64,000 bases of DNA from Prolixibacteraceae bacterium (GCA_018648265.1 JABGRN010000004.1:1-64000), one strand, 5' to 3'; positions 8,582 to 17,587 are shown, numbered from the stretch's first letter. Notes: generated by a model not told the origin, from the letters alone. Numbers and translations are program-made.

Positions 8582-9986
8582 AAACAACAGGAAAGCTTCA
8601 TTTGCCGGGAAATTTTATCCCGCATCAAAAAAAGAACTTACTCAACAACTTGCCGGATTTTTCAGGAAGGCAAAAAAAAGAATAAATTCCCAGCACCAAC
8701 TTCAGGCTTTAATAGTACCTCACGCCGGATATATTTTTAGCGGGCAAATTGCAGCATCGGCTTACAATCAAATTCCTGATGATGCCAAATACAAAAGGGT
8801 TTTTGTGCTGGCCTCAAGCCATAACTATTATTTTAACGGTGCAGCAGTTTATTGCAGTGGGAACTATATTACACCATTAGGGGAATTAAACGTTGACAAG
8901 GAACTTGCAAATTCCTTAATTAATTCTTCAACTGTTTTTCAGCAAAAAAACGAAGCACACAATTTTGAACATAGCCTTGAAGTTCAATTGCCTTTTTTAC
9001 AAAAAAAACTCGGCAGCAAGTTTTTACTTATCCCAATTATTTTAGGAACAAATAGTGCTGAAGAATGCGAAAAAATAGGCAAATCGTTAAAGCCGTATTT
9101 TACTTCCGAAAATTTATTTATAATAAGTACCGATTTTTCGCATTACCCTGAATATGAAGACGCAAATAAAGTAGATCAAATTACAACGCAGGCAATTTGC
9201 AGTAATAGGGCAACTGAGCTCGTCAGGGTTTTAAGTGAAAATAAAAAATTGAATATTAAAAACCTTGCCACTTCGCTTTGTGGTTGGACTTCGGTTCTTA
9301 CACTGATGTATTTGACTGAAAAAATGAAAGTTTCGTACGTAAGAATTGATTATCAGAATTCGGGCGACACCAAACCTTTTGGCGACAAAAACCGTGTAGT
9401 TGGTTATGGCTCAATTGCTATTTTTAATAACGATGATCCATTTCACATTTCTGAAGAAGAAAAAAAAGAAATTTTAGGAAAAGCCCGTGCCTCAATCGAA
9501 AAATTCATAAAAACCGGTAAACGTGCGAAAATAATCCCTCCTGAAATAAAAGGAGTATTAAACAAAATAACCGGGGTTTTTGTGAGCATTTATATAAAAA
9601 GTGAATTGAGGGGCTGCATTGGTAATTTTGCAGATGAAAAAACGCTAAACGAATTGGTGCAAAAAATGGCTGTTTCGGCTACTTGCGACCACAGGTTTGA
9701 CGATTTAAAAATTAAAGACCTGGAAAATTTGGAATTGGAAATTTCTGTACTCTCGCCTTTGAAAAGAATCGAGTCTGTAAAAGAAATTGAACTTGGCAAA
9801 CATGGCATTTATATTAAAAAAGGATTGAATTCAGGGACTTTTTTACCACAAGTTGCCACAAAAACCGGATGGGATTTAGCCGGGTTTTTGGGTCATTGCG
9901 CACGCGACAAAGCCGGGCTGGGTTGGGATGGCTGGAAAACCGCTGATATTTTTATTTACGAAGCTGTAATTTTTAGGGGAACTTAG
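8559..9986 (+). CDS. Memo-AMMECR1 fusion protein (AmmeMemoRadiSam proteins B and A)
   Basis: A 475-residue fusion. Residues ~12-290 form a MEMO domain (AmmeMemoRadiSam system protein B), related to extradiol dioxygenases, with His-rich motifs VPHAGYIFSG, SSHNYYFNG, HSLEVQLPF and STDFSHYPEY. Residues ~295-475 form an AMMECR1 domain (protein A) with the invariant LRGCIGNF motif. The third partner usually found with these, a radical SAM protein (AmrS type), is not in this window. The ATG at 8559 lies inside the upstream gene; the MEMO domain begins almost at once, so a later start would truncate it. The biochemical role of the bacterial system is not established. The stop codon TAG falls within an interspersed repeat. 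Confidence 0.92.
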   Translation: MNWHLQNKNNRKASFAGKFYPASKKELTQQLAGFFRKAKKRINSQHQLQALIVPHAGYIFSGQIAASAYNQIPDDAKYKRVFVLASSHNYYFNGAAVYCSGNYITPLGELNVDKELANSLINSSTVFQQKNEAHNFEHSLEVQLPFLQKKLGSKFLLIPIILGTNSAEECEKIGKSLKPYFTSENLFIISTDFSHYPEYEDANKVDQITTQAICSNRATELVRVLSENKKLNIKNLATSLCGWTSVLTLMYLTEKMKVSYVRIDYQNSGDTKPFGDKNRVVGYGSIAIFNNDDPFHISEEEKKEILGKARASIEKFIKTGKRAKIIPPEIKGVLNKITGVFVSIYIKSELRGCIGNFADEKTLNELVQKMAVSATCDHRFDDLKIKDLENLELEISVLSPLKRIESVKEIELGKHGIYIKKGLNSGTFLPQVATKTGWDLAGFLGHCARDKAGLGWDGWKTADIFIYEAVIFRGT

Positions 9987-10000
9987 CCTGAACTATTCAT
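9983..10000 (+). repeat. Solo copy of the interspersed repeat motif seen at 5.8 kb
   Basis: Bases 9983-9998 are identical to the reverse complement of 5892-5907, and the copy overlaps the stop codon of the Memo-AMMECR1 gene. It fills most of the gap before the convergent recO gene. Confidence 0.6.
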
Positions 10001-10014
10001 AAATTTATCTGCTT

Positions 10015-10740
10015 TTATTCAAAAACCTCTTTTAATACTCCACGCGATTTTATTTCACCAAGACTTTCAAAGTGCAACTGAAAATATTCAATCAGTTTTG
10101 TTAAAAGACTTTCACGCAATATTCTTGAGATATTTAAATTAGCTAATTCCTTAATTTTAAGGGTGGATAACTTGCAAAAATACTCTGTTACTTCTTTGTT
10201 TATAAACAAAGGGTGCGACGGTTCAAAAGGGACAAGCGCACCTTTGCGTAAATCGAACCAGGCTTCGAAGCCTACCGGGTTGGTATCGGGTAAAAATCCA
10301 AGGTATCCCGACAAGCGAAAAAGAAAATAAAGGTGAAAGTTTGCAAATCCTTTTTCCATCAAATCGAAATATAGAAGAGAGTTTTTAATAAAATCGAACA
10401 TCTCGGGAAAACTCTCCTGCTCATTTAGCGTTTTGTACAACATTTCTGAAATAAAAATTGCCTGAGTTGATTTTGCAATATCAAACGGAATAGTTTGATA
10501 TGCTTGCTTGCTTTTTATTTCTTTTACGCGCTGGATATCACGGTTTTGTTTTTGATAAGTAACCAAATCTACTAAAAAAAGGGGTTGTAAAAGACTGGCT
10601 TTATTTTTCGATTTTTTGCTGCGGGCCGCATTTACAATGTACGATTGCCGTCCAAATTCACGGGTATAAATCGTAGCTATTACACTGCTTTCGCCGTATT
10701 TAATAAAATGCAAAACTATTCCTTCGGTAATCGCCAGCAT
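10015..10740 (-). CDS. recO: DNA repair protein RecO
   Basis: A 241-residue RecO: an N-terminal OB-fold (about 1-80; TEGIVLHFIKYGESS, REFGRQSY) followed by the helical C-terminal domain. It helps RecF/RecR load RecA onto SSB-coated single-stranded DNA. The zinc-binding cysteines of some RecO proteins are absent. It is the last gene of a leftward rdgB-porZ-recO group, 69 bp after porZ. Confidence 0.9.
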   Translation of the reverse strand: MLAITEGIVLHFIKYGESSVIATIYTREFGRQSYIVNAARSKKSKNKASLLQPLFLVDLVTYQKQNRDIQRVKEIKSKQAYQTIPFDIAKSTQAIFISEMLYKTLNEQESFPEMFDFIKNSLLYFDLMEKGFANFHLYFLFRLSGYLGFLPDTNPVGFEAWFDLRKGALVPFEPSHPLFINKEVTEYFCKLSTLKIKELANLNISRILRESLLTKLIEYFQLHFESLGEIKSRGVLKEVFE

Positions 10741-10809
10741 TATTTCAATTTAAAAGTTTCGGGTTTAGTGTATTCAACACGAGAATTTTAAATAATTCAC
10801 TTATCAATT

Positions 10810-13140
10810 TCAATTTATAAAAAGAAGTTTTGTGATGTGTGTTTCCTCACCGGATTCATCGTTGCAAAAAATCAGGTAAACACCTGTTTTTACCCGAATC
10901 CCATTTAAGTTATTGCCATCCCAGGTTGCTTGCCCTCCCAATGATTGCGCATTATAAACCAGGTTTCCACTGATATCGGTAATTTTTATATCTGTATTTT
11001 CAATTAAGCCTGTAATTGTAACCTGCCCAAGGTAGGTTTCCCTCACCGGATTTGGATAAACATATACATTTTCGTAAGCATTTTTCCCCTCAATTGCATC
11101 GCCCATGTACGAAATTAATCCCCCGTCGGTTCCAAAAAATACTTCCCCATTTAGTTGGTTTATTACAATTGCAGTAATATTATTTGAAAGCAGTGGGCTA
11201 TTTTCCTGGGTGAAATGTAATATTTCCTTTTCACCGTTTTCGGAAATTAAATACACCCCCGAATTTTTTGTCCCAATCCATTTCCGGTTTGCCCCATCAA
11301 CGGTAATGGCCGTTACAGTTTCAGTCTCTAACAAAGGGTGGTACAATCCGTCGTTTAGGTCGAGGCTGGGTTGGCTAGCATAAAAATTATCAGTTTCCCA
11401 AATTCTATCTGCATTATTGTACACCGCAACACCTTTTGAAGTTCCAATCCAGATAGCACCTTCATTATCTTCGGCAATGGAATAAACATCGTTCATCCGG
11501 TTAAATATTTCGTTTTCGCCATTATTGAAATACGAAGTTACCAACAAACGTTTTTTTTGTGTTCCTGTTTTGTCAACCACGTAAGCATCGTGCCCACGGG
11601 GGATTAAAATCCATTTATCGTCGTTTTGAGTAACAATCAATTGTCCTATATTTCGTTGGTTCGCCACTTCCGGGAGAACGAATGTTTCCCATTCGCCATC
11701 GGGAGAAAGTTTTAATAAGTTCTCAGGAACTTCAGAATTTGTTATCCACAAATTCCCTTGCGAATCAAAATCCAATCCCCCAATCCTAACAAAAGGCTCG
11801 GTTGGTTGCTGTGGGAGAGCAGATTGTAGCGGGCTATTTTGATTGGTAAACCGGTTTAAAAACTGGTCGCCTTGAAATTCAAGTACGCCACCACCCCAGC
11901 TTCCTGCAAAAATATGTTCCCGATCGGATGGATCGGCCGCGATGCAAACAATATCGAAAAAGCCATCCAATTCCGGATATTTTATTTTGTTAAAGTATTT
12001 CCATTCTCCATTATTGAACAACTGAAATCTTGGTACTTGCCATGTATTGCTCCAGGAATCGCTCCTGCCACCCGGCACCGCCCAAATATCGGATCCATTT
12101 GCGAGCATAGAAAACATGCGGTTATCTTGCGGCCCGTTTGGATAAGCCGATTCAAAACTTTCTCCTAAAAAACGGATCATCCCATTTTCGTAATCAGCAA
12201 CCCACAAAGAACCATCTCCGGTAATTCCAGAACTCCGGGGATTTACTGGTGCAACTATTTGATCTTCTAAAGTATATGAATTCAACATGCCCAAAATAGT
12301 ATGATTACTGTCAACAACATAAATTTCGGAACGGCTGGTTACGACCAAATAATTTTCGTTTACCTGCGCATCGTGCATATAATTTATTTGTGGCAAATAT
12401 GTGTCCCAATTTTCACCTGTAAGCGCATACATTACATCCTGATTGTATTGATCCGGTGTAAAATTGGCAATCAGTTTATTTCCGTGGACAACTAAATGAC
12501 TAAATTTTTCTGCTGAATGAGGAATATTTTCAATTCTATTCCAATTTCTATAATCGAGCAAATTAAGACTATTTTTGTCAGCCCTTAAAATTCCTTCATC
12601 AGTTGCAGCATAAATAAAATTGCCGTCGGTTTCTACATCGTTAACCCGCACAGTTGTTCCGCCTTCGCCAATAAAATAAGTATCTTTTACTTCCTTTCTG
12701 TCGAGATTTAATACCACAATTCCAAAACCGCATGACAGATAAGCTTCGTTCCCGATAAAAGTAATATTGTTTATTGTTTTGTCGCCTGTAATTTGTTTGC
12801 GTTCTATATCAGACAGATTAACCACTCCCGATTCAAAAACAAGGTCGATATTACTGTTTTTGTAAGCCACAATTAAAACATTGTTTTCTTTACCGAAGGC
12901 AATGGTCTTAATCCCAAAATCTGAGAGACCGTTTAATCCTGAAAATTTATTAATACTGTTATCCTGAAGATCGTAAAAAAACAAACCGCCATCGGTTACA
13001 CAGAAAACTTTTTCGTTGGCTATTGCTATTTTTGTTGCATTAGCAAACGACAAGAAGTCCTGCCAGGTTCCTTTTCCCCGCTGGGCAAGCGTTTGAAAAA
13101 ACAGAACACTCGTAAAAATCAAAAGAAAATATTTTCGCAT
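10810..13140 (-). CDS. porZ: PorZ-like beta-propeller protein with T9SS C-terminal domain
   Basis: A 776-residue exported protein. The signal peptide ends at TLAQ (about residue 19). Repeated seven-bladed propeller motifs of the two-component-regulator-propeller type (for example GLSDFGIKTIAF, AIWIGTSKGVAVYN, GEVFFGTDGGLISY) fill most of the length. A C-terminal type A sorting-like domain (about 690-776) contains VYPNPVRE, a GNLVY strand and a final TKLLFIN. Length and architecture match PorZ, the outer-membrane-surface component of type IX secretion that supplies anionic LPS to the sortase in Porphyromonas. It starts 6 bp after rdgB. The alternative is a generic propeller T9SS cargo protein. 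Confidence 0.78.
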   Translation of the reverse strand: MRKYFLLIFTSVLFFQTLAQRGKGTWQDFLSFANATKIAIANEKVFCVTDGGLFFYDLQDNSINKFSGLNGLSDFGIKTIAFGKENNVLIVAYKNSNIDLVFESGVVNLSDIERKQITGDKTINNITFIGNEAYLSCGFGIVVLNLDRKEVKDTYFIGEGGTTVRVNDVETDGNFIYAATDEGILRADKNSLNLLDYRNWNRIENIPHSAEKFSHLVVHGNKLIANFTPDQYNQDVMYALTGENWDTYLPQINYMHDAQVNENYLVVTSRSEIYVVDSNHTILGMLNSYTLEDQIVAPVNPRSSGITGDGSLWVADYENGMIRFLGESFESAYPNGPQDNRMFSMLANGSDIWAVPGGRSDSWSNTWQVPRFQLFNNGEWKYFNKIKYPELDGFFDIVCIAADPSDREHIFAGSWGGGVLEFQGDQFLNRFTNQNSPLQSALPQQPTEPFVRIGGLDFDSQGNLWITNSEVPENLLKLSPDGEWETFVLPEVANQRNIGQLIVTQNDDKWILIPRGHDAYVVDKTGTQKKRLLVTSYFNNGENEIFNRMNDVYSIAEDNEGAIWIGTSKGVAVYNNADRIWETDNFYASQPSLDLNDGLYHPLLETETVTAITVDGANRKWIGTKNSGVYLISENGEKEILHFTQENSPLLSNNITAIVINQLNGEVFFGTDGGLISYMGDAIEGKNAYENVYVYPNPVRETYLGQVTITGLIENTDIKITDISGNLVYNAQSLGGQATWDGNNLNGIRVKTGVYLIFCNDESGEETHITKLLFIN

Positions 13141-13146
13141 AAAATT

Positions 13147-13737
13147 TCAATCGTTATTCAATTCCAACATCTTTAAATATTGAACCAATTTTTGCACTGC
13201 ACGTCCGCGATGACTTATTTTGTTTTTGTCTTTAAGGGCCATTTCAGCAAAAGTTTTGTCAAATTCTGAAGGCTGAAAAATCGGATCGTAACCAAAACCT
13301 GACTGCCCTTTTTTCCCATTTATAATTTCACCAACTACAATTCCTTCAAATTGTCTTTCTTCGCCATTTATAACCAGCGAAATTACAGTTCTAAAACGGG
13401 CATTCCGGTTTTTTATTTTTGCCAACAGCTCCAGAACCTTTTTCATGTTATCGTCCGAATTTTTTACCGGCCCGGCATAACGAGCCGAAAAAACTCCCGG
13501 TTCACCATTTAATGCTTCAATTTCTAAGCCTGTGTCATCGGCAAAACAAGGGTAACCATATTTAGTAAAAATATAAAACGCTTTTTGTCTGGCATTTCCT
13601 TCCAGGGTTGGCTGCTCTTCAGGGATCTCTTCGTTGCAACCGATTTCCTGCAAACTCAGCAAATCAAATCTATCACCAATAATAGCTTGCAATTCTTCGA
13701 GCTTGTGCATATTGTTTGTGGCAAAAACCAGTTTCAT
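13147..13737 (-). CDS. rdgB: Non-canonical purine NTP pyrophosphatase (RdgB/HAM1)
   Basis: A 196-residue HAM1/RdgB protein, which cleaves dITP, ITP and XTP to monophosphates. Family signatures are FATNNMHKLEEL (N-terminal substrate loop), FADDTGLEIEALNGEPG (catalytic Asp pair), GFGYDPIF and SHRGRA. The start is set at ATG 13737; the frame stays open a further 47 codons upstream, but nothing conserved precedes the MKLVFATNN strand. It leads the rdgB-porZ-recO group. A TAnnTTTG-like element on the minus strand (13824-13831) may be its promoter. Confidence 0.93.
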   Translation of the reverse strand: MKLVFATNNMHKLEELQAIIGDRFDLLSLQEIGCNEEIPEEQPTLEGNARQKAFYIFTKYGYPCFADDTGLEIEALNGEPGVFSARYAGPVKNSDDNMKKVLELLAKIKNRNARFRTVISLVINGEERQFEGIVVGEIINGKKGQSGFGYDPIFQPSEFDKTFAEMALKDKNKISHRGRAVQKLVQYLKMLELNND

Positions 13738-14033
13738 TATTTTGAATTTTTGGTAAAAATAATGAATTGGGGCATTATAAAAAGTTATTGTCTCAACTGA
13801 AATCAACAAATCATGTAAAATTCCAAAAATACCTTTACAAAGTTTAAATTTAAAATCATAAAAAAGTGTCCCATACAAAAGGCATTAATATTTTCCGTGA
13901 CTTAAGTTTTATTACATTGCAAAGAAAATTCAGTTATTCGTTAAAGAAGATGGCCGTTTTTTTATAAGTCAAATAATTGTGCATCCTTTTGTCCGAGAAA
14001 TTTATATCATTTTTTAAATTCGCAATTAATAAT

Positions 14034-14154
14034 TTAATGTTGTTTAGTTAAAAAGATGGTCTTCAACTCCACTCAGACTAAATTGGCTCTTTAAAATAAT
14101 AGATGGGTTTTGTAAATCGCTTTAAATTCCATTTAACTAACTAAACAACATTAA
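14034..14154. repeat. Small element with perfect 17-bp inverted ends (MITE candidate)
   Basis: Bases 14034-14050 and 14138-14154 are perfect 17-bp inverted copies separated by 87 bp. They lie in the 434-bp gap between the divergent rdgB and dtd genes, ending 17 bp before the dtd ATG. The interior has no ORF. No clear target duplication was found, so a regulatory hairpin or nonautonomous mobile element are both possible. The remainder of the gap (13738-14033) shows nothing else beyond a possible rdgB promoter. Confidence 0.55.
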
Positions 14155-14171
14155 TTGATAAATACTAAATT

Positions 14172-14627
14172 ATGCGCATTGTTGTTCAAAAGGTTTCCGA
14201 GGCTTCGGTAAAAGTTGAAGGGGGAATTATTTCTTCAATCAAAAAAGGGTTACTCGTTTTTGTAGGTATAGAAAATGCCGATACAAAGGAAGACATTGAA
14301 TGGCTGGTGAAAAAAATTGTTCATCTCAGGGTTTTTAATGATAAAAATGGTGTTATGAACCTTTCGGTAATGGATGTTAATGGTGAAATAATTGTGGTGA
14401 GCCAATTTACTTTGCACGCCAGCACAAAAAAGGGGAACCGCCCTTCGTATATTAAAGCTGCTAAACCAGATTTTTCAATACCGATGTATGAAAAATTTGT
14501 TTCTTCCATCGAAAATGTATTGGGGAAAAAAGTCGGGACTGGGGAATTTGGCGCAATGATGGATGTCGCGCTGATAAATGACGGTCCGGTGACAATAATT
14601 ATCGATTCGAAACATAAAGATTTTTAA
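14172..14627 (+). CDS. dtd: D-aminoacyl-tRNA deacylase Dtd
   Basis: A 151-residue, full-length Dtd. It frees tRNAs mischarged with D-amino acids or glycine. The active-site motifs are SQFTL (near residue 78) and the cross-subunit NDGPVT near the C-terminus, whose Gly-cisPro pair gives chiral proofreading. The ATG at 14172 starts at the conserved MRIVVQKV strand. The next gene starts 2 bp after the stop, so they form an operon. Confidence 0.95.
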   Translation: MRIVVQKVSEASVKVEGGIISSIKKGLLVFVGIENADTKEDIEWLVKKIVHLRVFNDKNGVMNLSVMDVNGEIIVVSQFTLHASTKKGNRPSYIKAAKPDFSIPMYEKFVSSIENVLGKKVGTGEFGAMMDVALINDGPVTIIIDSKHKDF

Positions 14628-14629
14628 CA

Positions 14630-14971
14630 ATGAATAAAAAACAAATTACAATAAACGAAGCCCAGCAACAAGTTGATAATTGGATAAAGAATTATGGTGT
14701 TAGGTATTTTAGCGAATTGACGAACATGGCAATCCTTACTGAAGAGGTGGGTGAACTTGCGCGAATAATGGCCCGGAAATTTGGCGATCAATCGTTTAAA
14801 GAATCCGACAAAAAATATAAAATGGCCGATGAAATGGCCGATGTTCTTTGGGTGTTAATTTGTTTGGCTAATCAAACCGGGATTGATTTAAACGACGCAT
14901 TCCAAAAAAATATGGAGAAAAAAACAATACGCGACAATAAAAGACACAAGAATAACGAGAAATTAAAATAA
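14630..14971 (+). CDS. MazG-like nucleotide pyrophosphohydrolase
   Basis: A 113-residue single-domain all-alpha NTP pyrophosphohydrolase. The metal-binding pattern is intact: EEVGE (E38, E39, E42) and DEMAD (E68, D71). Such enzymes hydrolyse NTPs or dNTPs to monophosphates; the small size fits the dimeric MazG-like or RS21-C6-like group rather than full MazG. It starts 2 bp after dtd, and this pairing groups two quality-control activities. The C-terminus is strongly basic. Confidence 0.87.
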   Translation: MNKKQITINEAQQQVDNWIKNYGVRYFSELTNMAILTEEVGELARIMARKFGDQSFKESDKKYKMADEMADVLWVLICLANQTGIDLNDAFQKNMEKKTIRDNKRHKNNEKLK

Positions 14972-15072
14972 TAAATCCTGATCATAATAATTCCTTCTCA
15001 ATTAAAAATAGATATTTGCAAACTTATTTCGAAATCTCTTTGTTAAGTACCATGAAATTATAAAGAAGAAAA

Positions 15073-16047
15073 TTATTTCTTTCGTGTAGTAATATAATCC
15101 ATCAACTCAATTAAGGATGTACGTGCTTCGCAATCGTCAAATTCCATTAATGCTTTTACAGCTTTGTCTTTAAATTCTGTCATTTTAAGTGCGGCATAAT
15201 CCAGCCCCCCCCTATCAATAACCAAGTTAATAAGTTCTTTAACAACTTCTGCATTTTTATTTTTGCGTTTAATAAGGCGTAGGATCCGTTTGCGTTCAGA
15301 AGCTTTTGAATTATTTAAAACATACAAAAGAGGAAGGGTTATTTTTTTCTCTTTAATATCATTCCCAGTAGGTTTTCCCAGGATTCCTTTAGCCTGGTAA
15401 TCAAAAATATCGTCTTTAATTTGAAAAGCAATTCCTGCATCTTGTCCAATTTTGTACATTTTTTTCGGCAATTCCGGATCGTCCGATGTTGAGGCCGCAC
15501 CAATAGCCATACTTGTAGCAATTAACGAAGCGGTTTTTTTCCTTATAATTTCAAAATAAGTTTCATCGTCAATATCAAGTTTTCTGCTTTTTTTCATCTG
15601 AAGGATTTCACCTTCGCTCATATCCTGGACAGCCTTCGAAATTAAATGTAAAAAGTTGTATTTTTTGTTTTCAAGCTGAAGCAATAATCCCCTTGCCAAA
15701 ATAAAGTCGCCCACCAAAACCGCAAGTTTATTCCTCCAGAGTGCATTTAACGAAAAAGCACCACGCCTCTCATACGATTCGTCAACCACATCGTCGTGGA
15801 CCAGGGTAGCTGTGTGCAGTAGCTCAACCGAACAGGCGGCAAGTTGCGAGAACTCATTTGTTCGACCATGTAAACTGGCCGACAAAAAAACAAAAATTGG
15901 CCTGATTTGTTTTCCTTTAGTACGATAAAGAAACTTTAAGATCGTTCCTAAAAGAGGTATGTCGCTTTGTAGAGATTTTTTAAAATAGGGTTCAAAATCT
16001 TTGAGTTCCTGTTCTATAGGCGATTTAATTTTTTTTATCGTTGTCAT
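15073..16047 (-). CDS. Polyprenyl diphosphate synthase (long-chain trans type)
   Basis: A 324-residue trans-isoprenyl diphosphate synthase. The two aspartate-rich motifs, DDVVD (85-89) and DDIFD (212-216), bind Mg-pyrophosphate; GKQIRP near residue 45 binds isopentenyl diphosphate. Small residues upstream of the first motif and the DDxxD spacing fit the octaprenyl/heptaprenyl synthase (IspB-like) class, which makes the menaquinone side chain, rather than a farnesyl synthase. The gene stands alone, divergent from the arsR gene. Confidence 0.9.
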   Translation of the reverse strand: MTTIKKIKSPIEQELKDFEPYFKKSLQSDIPLLGTILKFLYRTKGKQIRPIFVFLSASLHGRTNEFSQLAACSVELLHTATLVHDDVVDESYERRGAFSLNALWRNKLAVLVGDFILARGLLLQLENKKYNFLHLISKAVQDMSEGEILQMKKSRKLDIDDETYFEIIRKKTASLIATSMAIGAASTSDDPELPKKMYKIGQDAGIAFQIKDDIFDYQAKGILGKPTGNDIKEKKITLPLLYVLNNSKASERKRILRLIKRKNKNAEVVKELINLVIDRGGLDYAALKMTEFKDKAVKALMEFDDCEARTSLIELMDYITTRKK

Positions 16048-16200
16048 TTAATTTAAAAATCCCTTCATTGAATTAAAAAACGAACATAGAATAAATTCAT
16101 TTACAAAAGTAATATTTTAACAAAAAATAGTTGTCTTTTTATTGTTATTCAAAATTAATTCAAATTAAATAATTAGCATAGCATAATCCTTAAATATTTA

Positions 16201-16208
16201 TATATTTG
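16201..16208 (+). promoter_or_regulatory. -7 element of the arsR-family gene
   Basis: TATATTTG matches TAnnTTTG exactly and lies 20 bp before the ATG at 16229, leaving a very short leader. No clear -33 TTG is present. Confidence 0.55.
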
Positions 16209-16228
16209 CATTTATAAATTTTTTAATT

Positions 16229-16531
16229 ATGGTAGAAATCAAGGAGTTAGATGCCGACAGGCTGGAAATTGCAGCAAGCATGCTAAAAGCAATCGCTCAC
16301 CCAATGCGCATCGCCATTTTAAAACACCTTGAAGGCGGAAAACGTTTGACTGTTACCGAAATACACGAATTATTGGAAATCGAACAATCAACAACTTCGC
16401 ACCACCTTGGTATTTTAAAAGACAAAGGGGTATTGTGTTCGAAACGTGAGGGTAAAAATACTTTTTACTATTTAAAATATGATGTCCTGAGCCAGATTAT
16501 AAATAGCTTACAAGCTTGTACTTGTGAATAA
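16229..16531 (+). CDS. ArsR/SmtB family transcriptional regulator
   Basis: A 100-residue winged-helix repressor-type protein. Helix-turn-helix residues are about 42-70 (TEIHELLEIEQSTTSHHLGIL), followed by the beta-wing (KREGKNTFYYL). The ELCVC metal-binding helix of ArsR is absent. The only cysteines are one near residue 70 and a CTC pair near the C-terminus, so metal sensing is possible but not shown; redox sensing or no effector are alternatives. No resistance gene is adjacent, so the target is unknown. Confidence 0.85.
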   Translation: MVEIKELDADRLEIAASMLKAIAHPMRIAILKHLEGGKRLTVTEIHELLEIEQSTTSHHLGILKDKGVLCSKREGKNTFYYLKYDVLSQIINSLQACTCE

Positions 16532-16669
16532 TGTGATTGTTAAATAAAGCCTGGCTACACAATGTGAAAATCTCAATTGAAAGCACCAAAATACATTAAA
16601 TTACAAAGTCCAAAATTTCAATATTAAAACCATTTTGAAATATTTATACTGTCTAAATATTTTTTTATT

Positions 16670-17500
16670 ATGAATTATAAAATATTGATTATTCTGCCCT
16701 TTTTATTTTTTATGTTCAATGTTTCGGCACAGGTTGTTGGCCCCGAAAATGGCAAATTAATGATTGTTGGCGGGGGTTCCGCTAATTCACTTATCGAAAA
16801 ATTTGTTGAACTGGCCGGTGGGGAACAAGCAAAAATAGTCGTAATCCCAACAGCAGGTAATAGCGACGAATTTCCTGAAGATTGGAAATTCAGTAAAATG
16901 ATTAAAAATTTTGGGGCGGCCAAAGTTTCGGTAATTCATACCCGCGATCCGAAAATTGCAGACACTAAACAATTTGTTAAACCGATTAAAGAAGCAAGCG
17001 GAATTTGGTTTACTGGAGGACGGCAATGGAAATTGGTTGACGCTTATATGAATACCCGGGTTGTTGATGAATGCCAAAAAGTGTTGGAACGTGGCGGTAT
17101 TATTGGCGGGTCTTCAGCAGGTGCAACCATTCAGGGATCGTACCTTGCACGTGGCGACACAAAAGACAATACTATTATGATGGGCGACCACGAAATTGGT
17201 TTTGGATTTATTAAAAATGTAGCCATCGACCAGCATTTATTGGCCAGGAACCGGCAATTCGACATGTTTGAAATCCTAAAGGAAAAACCAGAACTCCTTG
17301 GAATTGGGCTTGATGAAAGCACGGCAATTATAGTAGAAAAAGATACATTTGAAGTAATTGGCAAAAGTTACGTAGCGCTGTACGATGGTAATTTCTGGCG
17401 TCGAGATAATAACCCTGTTATTCCTGAAATGCCGTCGTTTTATTTATTAAAAGACGGCGATAAATACGATTTAAAAAACCGCAAGATTATTGAAGAATAA
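16670..17500 (+). CDS. Exported cyanophycinase-like S51 peptidase
   Basis: A 276-residue S51 family serine peptidase. A signal peptide ending in VSAQ (about residue 21) predicts export. The nucleophile is S149 in the GGSSAGA elbow; IVGGGSAN, VVIPTAGN and FTGGRQW are conserved around the active site. Cyanophycinases cleave beta-Asp-Arg dipeptides from cyanophycin, and related extracellular enzymes act on other isoaspartyl peptides. No cyanophycin synthetase is in the window, so the substrate may be scavenged polymer. The gene is monocistronic. Confidence 0.87.
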   Translation: MNYKILIILPFLFFMFNVSAQVVGPENGKLMIVGGGSANSLIEKFVELAGGEQAKIVVIPTAGNSDEFPEDWKFSKMIKNFGAAKVSVIHTRDPKIADTKQFVKPIKEASGIWFTGGRQWKLVDAYMNTRVVDECQKVLERGGIIGGSSAGATIQGSYLARGDTKDNTIMMGDHEIGFGFIKNVAIDQHLLARNRQFDMFEILKEKPELLGIGLDESTAIIVEKDTFEVIGKSYVALYDGNFWRRDNNPVIPEMPSFYLLKDGDKYDLKNRKIIEE

Positions 17501-17587
17501 TCAGCCATAAAAAAATTAAACTGCATGTTGTTCCCTGTGACTGGCTTTGAACCTTACTTTACAAAAACAAAGTTTGAAACCTACTTG

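Noticed and set aside
13738-13878. N-terminal extension of RdgB
   Set aside because: The frame is open, but the added 47 residues are not conserved in type and the family begins at the MKLVFATNN strand.
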